Shown here: in pieces, positions 10,009 to 18,941 of the stretch
Layout of the letters: each line of letters opens with the position of its first letter
Position numbering within the stretch: the first letter of the stretch is position 1
Assembly: GCF_964023145.1 (NCBI RefSeq)
Contig: NZ_CAXIED010000001.1
Span: 930,001-994,000, forward strand
Length of the DNA stretch: 64,000 nucleotides
Direction of reading: 5' to 3'
Source: Chlamydia sp. BM-2023
GTDB lineage: Bacteria; Chlamydiota; Chlamydiia; Chlamydiales; Chlamydiaceae
Notes under the pieces: generated by a model
What the model was told of the DNA's origin: nothing
What the model saw: the letters and a program-made list of their open reading frames with translations, nothing else
The model's database searches: none
Program-made: the position numbers and the translations under genes

Positions 10009-10073
10009 CTTGCCAGCAAAGGCATGCTGTGTGGCCGAACACCCTATGGAGTCCTCATGCCTTTACTTGCAAG
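10009..10073 (-). terminator. Inter-unit inverted repeat, copy 1
   Basis: A 65-nt interrupted hairpin: outer arms CTTGC/GCAAG, long arms AAAGGCATG/CATGCCTTT, inner GTGT/ACAC. It begins 22 nt after the stop of the 10095-12950 gene and ends 20 nt before the -35 box of the next unit. Placement fits a terminator or transcript 3'-end structure. No long T-run follows, so rho-independent action is uncertain. Confidence 0.6.
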
Positions 10074-10094
10074 TTAGAAGGTTACAGTTTGCTA

Positions 10095-12950
10095 TTAAAA
10101 GTGCATAGAGCTTCCTGCTTTTAAGTAGTTTGAAAACGTCGAGGAAGATATCTCGCCATGATAGTTCATGAAGATCTTTAGGTTATTAAAGATCAGTGTT
10201 TCATTATTTAAGCTAGTTGTAAAACTATGTCGTGTAATGGGAGTGCCATAGGATGCCCACATGCCATTACTTGCTAACAATGTAGTTAAAATTTTTGGGT
10301 ATTGCTTATGAACTATAGGTTTGTAGGCAAGTTCTAGCTTCCAGATAGTTGGTGTATTGCTATTTTGCTCCCATTGCATAGCTATTCCCACAGGAGTTGT
10401 AAGCGTACGCAAAGGTCGTAAAGAGGAGAACTTCCTTATAAAATCTCCGGTTTCTTCGAAAGAGGAGATTGTAGATCTAAAAGCTATGGCTTCTACAAAA
10501 GGAGCTAATGTAAATTCATTTCCTATGAAAAGAAAAGGAAGGAAACAGTTTATAGTTGCTGCGAAGCTGTGACTGTAGAAAGATCCTTGGGAAGCTTTAT
10601 CATCTTCTTTATAAAAGTTTTTAAGTTTGTGATCCCCATAGCAATAAGCTAACGATCCTGAAGTAAGAATCCTTTCATTAAATAGGGGAAAATGAACTTG
10701 CATACCTCCGAAGTAATTCTTAGTACTAAGTTTATTATCGGAGATTTTTTCCTGTACTTGTGAAAAGTGTTGGGAAAAAGCAAAAGCTAGCTTTTGATTT
10801 TCTAGGGTTCTTGAGGATGTCCCTACGGCATATCCTGCAGATTCCATCCGGAATCCATAAATTTGATTTTTTGTTCTTTGACGTACTGTAATTCCTAGTC
10901 CCTGACCTGAAAATTCAAATGCTGACTCTTGTTCTCCTAGAGTTATTGAGGGGAGAGATTGTAGACCCGACATTGTAGTATAAAACGTCTGCCAGAGAGC
11001 ATTAGCAACTAGAGGAGTCTTAAATTTTGGATTGGGGATATAGTAAGTAGGAGTCCAATCAGCATAGAGCATGCGATGGGATTTATTTGCTGTTTCTAAA
11101 GTTTGCCCTCCTGCTGAGGAGTATTCTTCCCAATAGGGAGACCAGATTCCTTGATAGCCATAATGAACAGAATCATTGATAGCTTCGATATTTAAATCTG
11201 TTACTGTGATTTTTTTATTTTCATTATCACAAAGGTATAGGAAAGGAACTTTAGTAATTCCTCCGGAGAGATCTAAGGAATCAAAGGGATCATTATTATC
11301 AGAGTCTAGTAAAAGAAGAGGCCCAGAAATGGTAATTGTAGGGTTTGTATCTTCTTTGTAATTTGTGCCTGTTTTCGTTGGGTAGATCCAGATTTTTGGA
11401 GCCTCAGCTCCATTTTGAATAATCGAAGGAAGATTTAAAGCAAGCCGGTTGATGATAATTTGCGCCCCTGAGGATGACGCAGGAGTTTTTTGGGTGTTTG
11501 TAGTAATAATCGCGCGATTTCCTAGGCGAAGAATAGAACCTTGCTCTTGGGTTATTTTATAAGCAGCAATTCCTGCCTTATCTTCAACGGCAAGAACACC
11601 ATTTTTGATGGTTAGGGGATTTTTTATATAAGAAAAGAAATTTTTCTCTGCTGTAAGTGCTTCAGGAACGGAAAGAGAGGAGAAAAGTACTGTTCCTTTA
11701 TGATAATCTTCTGGATTAATAGTTATTGAACAGTTTTCGTGAATTGTTTCTATAGGGTCATAAATTTTAATGCTTCGATGTTTTTTTGCTCCGAGTTTTG
11801 TTGTAACATGACTAGTGCAGTGCCAAGCATTTCTATACCATAGATTGTCAGCAGCGTAGTTATTATTAAAGATAATGTCGCCGTAATCTGCTGAGAGATC
11901 TAATATCCCGTTATTTTCTAATAATACGGCTCCTCCGTAGGTGCTATGATTATTTGTAAATTGTACGGGACCACTTTCTTTAATAGTAAGATTCTTACAA
12001 GATATGGCCCCACCTTGAATAAAAGCAGCGTTATTATCAAAGCAGGTAACCCCCGGATTTTTTTCTATGTTACATGAAGAGCAGAGAACAGCGCCTCCTG
12101 AAATTCCTTTAGCATTATTGTCTTTTTTATTATTTAAGCTGGAGTTATTAGCAAAAAATATGGCTCCAGAATTTTTAGTGATTGATAGTGAGGTCACTTT
12201 GCATGCTCCTCCTTGAGGAGCGCTGTTAGAAACTAAATAAATAGGGCCGGAATTGTCTGAGAATTCACAATTCTCGCAATAAATAGCTCCACCTTTTCCA
12301 TAATTAGTGTCTCCTGTTTCAAAGGCGTTGTTGTTTATTAATAAAATGGGGCAAGAATTCTTTGTGACATATACATTTTTGGTAGCTGTAATTGCTCCAC
12401 CTTGAGATTTCGCAAGGTTATAACCGAAGCAAATAGTCTTGCGATTTTGTGATATTGTAAGGTCTTTTCCGCAAAAAACAGCTCCTCCATAATTTTTTAG
12501 ATTCGAGGAGCTTTGTTCGGATATAGCTTGATTCCTAATGAAATATTGCTCGCAAGAATTGTTAATAATTTCACAATCTGCGGTGGTATTTACAGCCCCC
12601 CCTTGTCCTAGAGCCGTATTGCCTATAAATTGAAGTACTCCAGTATTGTTGCTCAAAACAAGAGTTTGAGCATCAATTACCCCGCCATTACTCTTTGAAG
12701 ATTGTTGGGAACATAGGACATCATTGTAACAGGCGATGATTAAAGAGTCAGAATTAGATCGTAGTGCTCCTAACGTGTTATGCCCATCGGGAACTTCTGT
12801 AAAAATTTTAGGCCCTAAGAGGTGAGAATAATCAAAGTCATATTGGGTATAGAGTGTTTGATTTTCCAAAGAGTAAGAATAGCTCGGGAGAAGATAAAGT
12901 AGGGATGTAAGAAGATAAGTTCTGAATATTGTAAAGGGCTTTGATTGCAT
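10095..12950 (-). CDS. PmpE/F-family autotransporter, B-type (951 aa)
   Basis: Full-length gene. Signal peptide of about 27 residues (MQSKPFTIFRTYLL..., ends SYSYS). The passenger carries about nine GG(A/V)-type repeats, several followed by Cys pairs (e.g. CENCEFSDN, CSSCNIEKN), then LSADYGDIIFNNN, the IWIYP block, FDSLDLSGGITKVPFLYLCDN and HYGYQGIWSPYWEEY. The barrel (about residues 660-951) ends STFSNYLKAGSSMHF. Cys richness suits the disulfide-linked chlamydial outer membrane. It follows the A-type gene 12973-15840 with a 22-bp gap and should be cotranscribed with it. Its barrel and linker are highly similar to those of 16016-18916, showing recent duplication or gene conversion, while the passengers differ more. 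Confidence 0.95.
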   Translation of the reverse strand: MQSKPFTIFRTYLLTSLLYLLPSYSYSLENQTLYTQYDFDYSHLLGPKIFTEVPDGHNTLGALRSNSDSLIIACYNDVLCSQQSSKSNGGVIDAQTLVLSNNTGVLQFIGNTALGQGGAVNTTADCEIINNSCEQYFIRNQAISEQSSSNLKNYGGAVFCGKDLTISQNRKTICFGYNLAKSQGGAITATKNVYVTKNSCPILLINNNAFETGDTNYGKGGAIYCENCEFSDNSGPIYLVSNSAPQGGACKVTSLSITKNSGAIFFANNSSLNNKKDNNAKGISGGAVLCSSCNIEKNPGVTCFDNNAAFIQGGAISCKNLTIKESGPVQFTNNHSTYGGAVLLENNGILDLSADYGDIIFNNNYAADNLWYRNAWHCTSHVTTKLGAKKHRSIKIYDPIETIHENCSITINPEDYHKGTVLFSSLSVPEALTAEKNFFSYIKNPLTIKNGVLAVEDKAGIAAYKITQEQGSILRLGNRAIITTNTQKTPASSSGAQIIINRLALNLPSIIQNGAEAPKIWIYPTKTGTNYKEDTNPTITISGPLLLLDSDNNDPFDSLDLSGGITKVPFLYLCDNENKKITVTDLNIEAINDSVHYGYQGIWSPYWEEYSSAGGQTLETANKSHRMLYADWTPTYYIPNPKFKTPLVANALWQTFYTTMSGLQSLPSITLGEQESAFEFSGQGLGITVRQRTKNQIYGFRMESAGYAVGTSSRTLENQKLAFAFSQHFSQVQEKISDNKLSTKNYFGGMQVHFPLFNERILTSGSLAYCYGDHKLKNFYKEDDKASQGSFYSHSFAATINCFLPFLFIGNEFTLAPFVEAIAFRSTISSFEETGDFIRKFSSLRPLRTLTTPVGIAMQWEQNSNTPTIWKLELAYKPIVHKQYPKILTTLLASNGMWASYGTPITRHSFTTSLNNETLIFNNLKIFMNYHGEISSSTFSNYLKAGSSMHF

Positions 12951-12972
12951 AGGGATACTTATTTTCTAAGGT

Positions 12973-15840
12973 CTAAAATTGGATTTCACCAATGACATTT
13001 AAGAAGTTGCACAACGTAGATTTTGAGAAATCTCCTCGGTAGTGGATTCCTAGGCTCATATTTGATAATGTCGTTGTATTTTTAGCAGATATCGACCCTG
13101 CATGATGATCTACATGTGTCCCTGAGGTGATCCACATGCCTTTGCTTATTATTCTTGAGGTTATAACCTCAGGTTTTTCCCTATAAATTGTAGGGATATA
13201 GGCAAATTGAAACTCCCAAGAGGTTTTTAAGTGGGCTTTATTTTCTCTATGAAAATACAACCCTAAGGGTAGTGTCACGTTTGTTAATGGGGTTTTTGTT
13301 TTGAAATTACGGATATTGCTTCCTGTTTCTGTGAAGCTTTCCTGTGTGGCACGTAATGCAGAAGCTTTTATAAAAGGTCTGCATAGAAAGTGTGCGAAGC
13401 TTTCTTCAGGAAGCATACAAGAAATTTCTGCTCCTAAAGTATGGCCATAAAAATCGCCTTTAGATGCTTCTCGATTGTTTTTATCGTGAGTTTTTAATTG
13501 ATTGTAAGAGTAGGCATACCCCGCAGAAGCTGAGGTAATCACATCATCAAACCAGGGGATTTGTAGTTGAGCACCAGCAAAATAGCAATTTGAAGAAATA
13601 GTATTTTTAGTCTTTAGCTCTTTCATCTGACTGTAAAATTGCGCGAAACTTAAAGAGAACTGATGTTTTGTTTCTGAGCTTCCTCGTGTTTTTACAGAAT
13701 ATCCCTTTGAAAATAGGTCAAAACCTGGGATGCCTTTTCTTGTTTTTTGTGTTACATATGCCCCTAAAGCTCCCCCGGATAGCTCTCTTCTCGTATTTTC
13801 TTTGGGAGAATTTTCCAGAGTATGCATTCCTGTCATCATAGTATAGGCAGCTTGCCAAAGAGCATTGGAGACAAGATCATTGCGATATTGAGGGTCGGGG
13901 ATGTAATGAGTAGGAGTCCAATCGGCATAGAGAACCCGATGAGAGGTATTTGCTGTTAATGGAGATGAAGAATCTGCAGTAGTGGTATATTCTTCCCAGT
14001 GGGGAGACCATATTCCCTGATATCCATAGTGCTTAACATCATTAATCGCTTCGATATTTAAATCATCGATATTAATTTTTTTAGTTTGGTTATCACAAAG
14101 ATATAAGAAAGGAACTTTAGTAATCCCTCCGGAGATATCTAGAGAGTCGTAGGGATTTTGATTTTCGTTATCTAGTAAAGTTAATGGTCCTGAAATTGTA
14201 ATGGTCGGTTCAGTATCTTCAGCATAGGTTGTTGAAGATGTAGTCCCCGTTGTTGTCGTTGCTTTAGGATAAATCCAGATTTTTGGAGCTTGGGCGCCTT
14301 TCTTAAGAAGAGAGGGTAGGTTTAAAGCAAGTTTAGTTAATGTGATTGTACAACCTGCTGTTGATGGATTTGTAGCAGGCTTACCTGTTGTAATAATGGA
14401 AGCTTGATCTCCGAGACGGAGAAAGCCTTCGTTTTGAGTAAGGTTATAAACAGCTAAACAAGCTTTGTCTTCAACAGCAACTACTCCATTAACAATATTT
14501 GCTGTGTTTCTAATATAGCTACAGTAATCTTTTTCTGATCCGGAATATGAGGGAACATGTGCTCCTGAAAATAGTACCGTTCCTAAATGGTGGCTTTCAG
14601 GATTAAAGAGAGCAGGAGTAGGTGTTGTTGTTTCATGTTCGATAGGGTCATAAAAGGCAATACGTTGACCTTCTCGAGCTCCAAGTTTTAAACTTGCATT
14701 TGCTGAAGTCGCTAAGGCATTTCTATGGCTTGCTAAATTCTTAATATTGAGGTTGCCGTCAAATACTATATTGCCGTTATCTGCGAATAAATGGATTTTT
14801 GGATTGTCTCCTCGGGTAAATATCCCCCCTCCCCCCAAATTAGAAGAAGAGTTATTCACAAACGTTACAGGGCCATTGTCGTTGATTAAAATTGTATTCC
14901 CAAAGATTGCACCTGCGCGATATTTTGCAGAATTATTAGAAAAAATTACACCGTTCGGGTTGCCTTGAATTTGGCAGATATGTGCTGAGACGGCTCCTCC
15001 TCCGGGTTCCCAACCCGACGATGAGTCTATAGTTCCTGAAAACACGCTGTTGTTACTTAAGAACTTAATAATTGCAGGATTGTCTACAATTGCACATGTT
15101 TGCAAAATGAATAGTGCTCCACCGGCTCCTGATTGGTTATCCATAAATGTAACCGGAGCTTGGTTTCCGGAAATTGTAAAATATCTTGCGTATACAGCTC
15201 CTCCCTTACTTTCAGGCTGCAGACACTTATTATTGCTGAATATTATATCTCCAAAGTTATTGCTGATATGGACATTGTTTTCTGTTTTAAATGCCCCGCC
15301 AAATGACGTAGCAGTATTATTTAAAAACTGGCATGAGCCTTTATTATTTAAGATATCTAGGTCCCCAGAGCAGTTGATTGCCCCTCCATGTTGAGGATTG
15401 TTTTGAAATAGCTTTAAAGAAGAGCAGTTATTTATAAAACAGCATAATTTTTGATTTTCTGTGATGAGACAGCTAGAAGAAGATATTGCTCCTCCATGGC
15501 CTGTAGATTTGTTTTTTTGAAAAATTACCGGACCTGAGTTTTTTATAATCTTTAGGTCTTTAGCTGTTATCGCTCCTCCATTTGACATGAAATATTGGCC
15601 TGTCAAACAGAAGTGTTTATTTCCAGTTATGTCTAAATTAACATTGGCATTATGCAACAACCCTTTGTTAACCTGGCCGAGTCTTTCTGTTCCTAAGAAA
15701 TTACAAAGAACCCTAGTTTCTTGATTTTCGGAAATACTATGGAATTGTAAAGCAGACTGTTGCTCAGAAAAGCAAGCCACTTGATAAGAGCAAGTTACTA
15801 AGCTAGTTAGCAAAATAAATGAGCAGGCGTAGGGATACAT
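12973..15840 (-). CDS. PmpE/F-family autotransporter, A-type (955 aa), non-slipping form
   Basis: First gene of unit B. Signal peptide MYPYACSFILLTSLVTC..., nearly the same as that of 18942-21728. About nine GGA-type repeats; the first, NGGAITAKD, replaces the poly-G tract of its relatives with mixed codons, so the 5' end is frame-stable. Further in, at 14824-14836, two G6 runs separated by one A encode GGGGI in the last repeat before the LFADNGNIVFDGN block. Then the APKIWIYP block, YDSLDISGGITKVPFLYLCDN, HYGYQGIWSPHWEEY and a barrel ending CNFLNVIGEIQF. The promoter lies at 15880-15909. The B-type gene 10095-12950 follows after 22 bp. Confidence 0.95.
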   Translation of the reverse strand: MYPYACSFILLTSLVTCSYQVACFSEQQSALQFHSISENQETRVLCNFLGTERLGQVNKGLLHNANVNLDITGNKHFCLTGQYFMSNGGAITAKDLKIIKNSGPVIFQKNKSTGHGGAISSSSCLITENQKLCCFINNCSSLKLFQNNPQHGGAINCSGDLDILNNKGSCQFLNNTATSFGGAFKTENNVHISNNFGDIIFSNNKCLQPESKGGAVYARYFTISGNQAPVTFMDNQSGAGGALFILQTCAIVDNPAIIKFLSNNSVFSGTIDSSSGWEPGGGAVSAHICQIQGNPNGVIFSNNSAKYRAGAIFGNTILINDNGPVTFVNNSSSNLGGGGIFTRGDNPKIHLFADNGNIVFDGNLNIKNLASHRNALATSANASLKLGAREGQRIAFYDPIEHETTTPTPALFNPESHHLGTVLFSGAHVPSYSGSEKDYCSYIRNTANIVNGVVAVEDKACLAVYNLTQNEGFLRLGDQASIITTGKPATNPSTAGCTITLTKLALNLPSLLKKGAQAPKIWIYPKATTTTGTTSSTTYAEDTEPTITISGPLTLLDNENQNPYDSLDISGGITKVPFLYLCDNQTKKINIDDLNIEAINDVKHYGYQGIWSPHWEEYTTTADSSSPLTANTSHRVLYADWTPTHYIPDPQYRNDLVSNALWQAAYTMMTGMHTLENSPKENTRRELSGGALGAYVTQKTRKGIPGFDLFSKGYSVKTRGSSETKHQFSLSFAQFYSQMKELKTKNTISSNCYFAGAQLQIPWFDDVITSASAGYAYSYNQLKTHDKNNREASKGDFYGHTLGAEISCMLPEESFAHFLCRPFIKASALRATQESFTETGSNIRNFKTKTPLTNVTLPLGLYFHRENKAHLKTSWEFQFAYIPTIYREKPEVITSRIISKGMWITSGTHVDHHAGSISAKNTTTLSNMSLGIHYRGDFSKSTLCNFLNVIGEIQF
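14824..14836 (-). repeat. Interrupted G6-A-G6 tract in pmp
   Basis: Coding-strand GGGGGG A GGGGGG reading TTG-GGG-GGA-GGG-GGG-ATA (LGGGGI). A single A splits what would be a 13-base G tract, which should greatly reduce slippage. Confidence 0.7.
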
Positions 15841-15879
15841 ACAGGGAAACTAAGATCTAAGATCACACACACATTCCCG

Positions 15880-15909
15880 CCTATACGCTAAGAAATATTG
15901 AATTGTCTA
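15880..15909 (-). promoter_or_regulatory. sigma66-like promoter, unit B
   Basis: TAGACA, 18 bp, TATAGG on the minus strand, about 40 nt before the ATG at 15840. One base differs in the -10 box from copies at 4551 and 9960. Confidence 0.65.
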
Positions 15910-15929
15910 GCGTTTTATATGGATATGGA

Positions 15930-15994
15930 CTTGCCAGCAAAGGCATGCTGTGTGGTCGGACACCCCATGGAATCCTCATGCCTTTACTTGCAAG
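15930..15994 (-). terminator. Inter-unit inverted repeat, copy 2
   Basis: Same 65-nt structure as 10009-10073, with CTTGC/GCAAG outer arms and AAAGGCATG/CATGCCTTT main arms. It begins 21 nt after the stop of 16016-18916 and lies 20 nt before the unit B -35 box. Confidence 0.6.
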
Positions 15995-16015
15995 TTAGAA
16001 GGTTACAGTTCGTTA

Positions 16016-18916
16016 TTAAAAGAGCATAGAGCTTCCTACTTTTAAGTAATTTGAGAATGTCGAAGAGGATATTTCTCCGTGGTAGCTCAGGAAAATCTTT
16101 AAGTTATTAAAGATCTGAGTTTCATTATTTAAGTCAGTTAAAAAGCTATGTCGTGTAATGGGTGTTCCATAGGATGCCCACATGCCGTTACTTGCTTTTA
16201 GAGTGGTTAAAATTTGTGGATATTGCTTATGCACAATAGGTTGGTAAGCTAATTTTAACTTCCAGATAGTTGGTATATTGCTATTTTGGTCCCATTGCAT
16301 AGCTATTCCCACGGGAGTTGTAAGCGTACGCAAAGGTCGTAAAGTAGAGAACCTTCTCACAAAATCTCCGTTTTCTTCGAAAGAGGAGATTGTAGATCTA
16401 AAAGCTATAGCTTCTACAAAAGGAGCTAATGTAAATTCATTTCCTATGGAAAGAAAAGGAAAAGTACAATTTACAGTCGCTGCGAAGCTGTGACTGTAAA
16501 AAGATCCTTCCGAAGCTTTATCATCTTCTTTGTAAAAGTTTTTAACTTTGTGATCTCCGTAATTATAAGCCATAGATCCCGTGGTTATTACACTATTTTC
16601 TAGCCAGGGAAGGTATATTTGTAGTCCTGCAAAGTAATTCTTGGATGATAGTTTATTGCGAGATAGCTTTTCTTTGAGTTGGGAAAAATGTTGCGAGAAA
16701 GACAAAGCTAGCTTGCTGTCGTTTTTTGTCGTTGAAGATGTTCCAGCTGCGTATCCCGAGGATTCCATGCGAAATCCTTGAATTTGATTTTTTGTTCTTT
16801 GACGTACAGCAATTCCTAAACCTTCGCCTCTAAATTCAAAAGCTGATCCCGTACTTCCTAAGGTAATAGAAGGAAGAGAATGCATTCCCGCCATTGTTGT
16901 GTAGAATGTCTGCCAGAGAGCATTAGCAATTAGGGGAGTTTTAAATTTCGGGTTGGGAATGTAGTGCGTAGGAGTCCAATCAGCATAAAGAATGCGATGG
17001 GATTTATTTGCTGTATCTAGAGTTCGCCCACCTGCTGTGGTGTATTCTTCCCAGTGAGGAGACCAGATTCCTTGATAGCCATAGTGAGCGTGATTGTTAA
17101 TAGCTTCGATGTTTAGATCTGTTATTGTGATTTTTTTATTTTCGTTATCACAAAGATACAGGAAGGGAACTTTAGTAATTCCTGCAGAAAGATTTAGGGA
17201 GTCGTGGGGATCATTATTATCAGAGTCTAGTAAAAGAAGAGGTCCGGAAATGGTAATATCAGGATTATTATCTTCAGCATATGTTGTTTTCCCGCCAGCT
17301 GTTGTTGCTGTTGGATAAATCCAGATTTTTGGAGCCTCAGCTCCCTTTTGAATAATCGAAGGAAGATTTAAGGCAAGCTGGTTGATGATAATTTGTGATC
17401 CTGAGGATGTTCCTGATGTGGTTGAGCCCCCCGAAGTAGTGTTGTGGTTTACACTTGTTGCAATAACAGCTTTGTTTCCTAAGCGAAGAATGGATCCTTG
17501 TTCTTGGGTTATTTGATAAGCAGCGATTCCTGCACGATCCTCAACAGCAAGAACACCATTTTTGATCGTTAGGGGATTTTTTATATAAGAAAAGAAATTT
17601 TTCTCTGCTGTAAACGCTTCAGAAACAGAGAGAGAGGAAAAGAGTACTGTTCCTTTATGGTAGTCTTCTGGATTAATAGTTACTGGACAGTTTGGATGAA
17701 ATGCTTCTATAGGGTCATAAGTTTTAATGCTTCGATGTTTTTTTGCCCCGAGTTTTGTTGTAACACCTTGAATGCAATGCCAAGCATTTCTATACCATGC
17801 ACCGTTATGAGTAGCGTAGTTATTATCAAAGATAATATCACCGTAATCTGCAGAGAGATCTAATACTCCGTTAGTTTCTAATAATACGGCTCCTCCGTAG
17901 GTGCTATGATTATTTGTAAATTGTATAGGACCACTATTATTAATAGTAAGGTTTGTACAAAAAATAGCACCTGCCTTGTTAATGGCAACATTACTATTAA
18001 AACAAACAGGTCCCGAGTTATTTTCTATTTGTAATGTTGTACAAGAAATAGCTCCTCCCGAGGCGGAGTTTCCAGAGGATATCTCACATATGCCGGAGTT
18101 ATTAGCGAAGAAGATAACATCAGAGTTATTGGAAATTGTAAACGTAGTTTCTACGCAACATGCTCCTCCTCGAGGGGAAGTATTAGAAACTAGGTAAATA
18201 GGAGCTGTATTTTCGGAAAGATTGAGGTTATTGCAAAATACTGCTCCTCCTTCTGCGTTAGGAGCGGTTCTCCCGTAAAAGGAGAAATTATTCATTAATA
18301 ATATCGTTGCGGAATTCCCTGCTATGTTTAAATTTTGGGTTGTAGAGATTGCTCCGCCTTTATTTTTTGCAGAGTTGTAAGCAAAACAAATGATTCCTTG
18401 ATTGTTGTTTATGGAGAGATTCCCTTCACAGTGGATAGCTCCACCACGATTTTTAATATTAGCAGCAGGAGTAGTAGTGGTAGGATTTTCTTTTGTATTC
18501 GCACGATTTCTAACGAAATATTGATTCGCAAAATTGTTAATGATATCGCAGTTTCCTGAGGTGCATATCGCTCCTCCATTATCTACAGAGCTATTGTTGA
18601 GGAATTTTATTTCTCCGCGATTTCCCTTTAGAATTAGCGATTGCACATCGATAACACCACTGCCACTATTTGTATTTTGTTGAGAACACAAGATATTCTT
18701 GGTTTCGCTAATTGCTAAATCAGTTTGGGAGCGTAGCATTCCATTAAGTGAATTAGCCTTCTCCAGTGTGCTAGTAAAGATGTCAGGGAAAGGTAATTGT
18801 TCGTAGCTAAATGTATAATAGGAATCAGCATGGTTTGTAGCATAAGAGGAAATCGTTAGCGTAGAAAGTAGAGCCGTAAGAAGATAAATTCTGAAAGTTT
18901 TTGAGGTCTTTTGCAT
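16016..18916 (-). CDS. PmpE/F-family autotransporter, B-type (966 aa)
   Basis: Second gene of unit A. Signal peptide of about 26 residues (MQKTSKTFRIYLL..., ends SSYA). About eight GG(A/V)-type repeats (GGAICTSG, GGAIHCEG, GGAISTTQ, GGAVFCNN, GGACCVET...), LSADYGDIIFDNN, a Gly/Ser/Thr-rich insert before the IWIYP block, HDSLNLSAGITKVPFLYLCDN, HYGYQGIWSPHWEEY and a barrel ending STFSNYLKVGSSMLF. It starts 25 bp after the A-type gene's stop; AGGAGG lies 8-13 nt before the ATG, a better ribosome site than the other B-type genes show. It is the paralogue of 10095-12950 with an offset of about 5.9 kb. Confidence 0.95.
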   Translation of the reverse strand: MQKTSKTFRIYLLTALLSTLTISSYATNHADSYYTFSYEQLPFPDIFTSTLEKANSLNGMLRSQTDLAISETKNILCSQQNTNSGSGVIDVQSLILKGNRGEIKFLNNSSVDNGGAICTSGNCDIINNFANQYFVRNRANTKENPTTTTPAANIKNRGGAIHCEGNLSINNNQGIICFAYNSAKNKGGAISTTQNLNIAGNSATILLMNNFSFYGRTAPNAEGGAVFCNNLNLSENTAPIYLVSNTSPRGGACCVETTFTISNNSDVIFFANNSGICEISSGNSASGGAISCTTLQIENNSGPVCFNSNVAINKAGAIFCTNLTINNSGPIQFTNNHSTYGGAVLLETNGVLDLSADYGDIIFDNNYATHNGAWYRNAWHCIQGVTTKLGAKKHRSIKTYDPIEAFHPNCPVTINPEDYHKGTVLFSSLSVSEAFTAEKNFFSYIKNPLTIKNGVLAVEDRAGIAAYQITQEQGSILRLGNKAVIATSVNHNTTSGGSTTSGTSSGSQIIINQLALNLPSIIQKGAEAPKIWIYPTATTAGGKTTYAEDNNPDITISGPLLLLDSDNNDPHDSLNLSAGITKVPFLYLCDNENKKITITDLNIEAINNHAHYGYQGIWSPHWEEYTTAGGRTLDTANKSHRILYADWTPTHYIPNPKFKTPLIANALWQTFYTTMAGMHSLPSITLGSTGSAFEFRGEGLGIAVRQRTKNQIQGFRMESSGYAAGTSSTTKNDSKLALSFSQHFSQLKEKLSRNKLSSKNYFAGLQIYLPWLENSVITTGSMAYNYGDHKVKNFYKEDDKASEGSFYSHSFAATVNCTFPFLSIGNEFTLAPFVEAIAFRSTISSFEENGDFVRRFSTLRPLRTLTTPVGIAMQWDQNSNIPTIWKLKLAYQPIVHKQYPQILTTLKASNGMWASYGTPITRHSFLTDLNNETQIFNNLKIFLSYHGEISSSTFSNYLKVGSSMLF

Positions 18917-18941
18917 AGGAGGATAACGTTCTTTCTAAAAT

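Noticed and set aside
10357-10572. Plus-strand ORF conserved in a second copy at 16278-16493
   Set aside because: Its conservation is fully explained by the duplicated barrel-coding sequence on the other strand.
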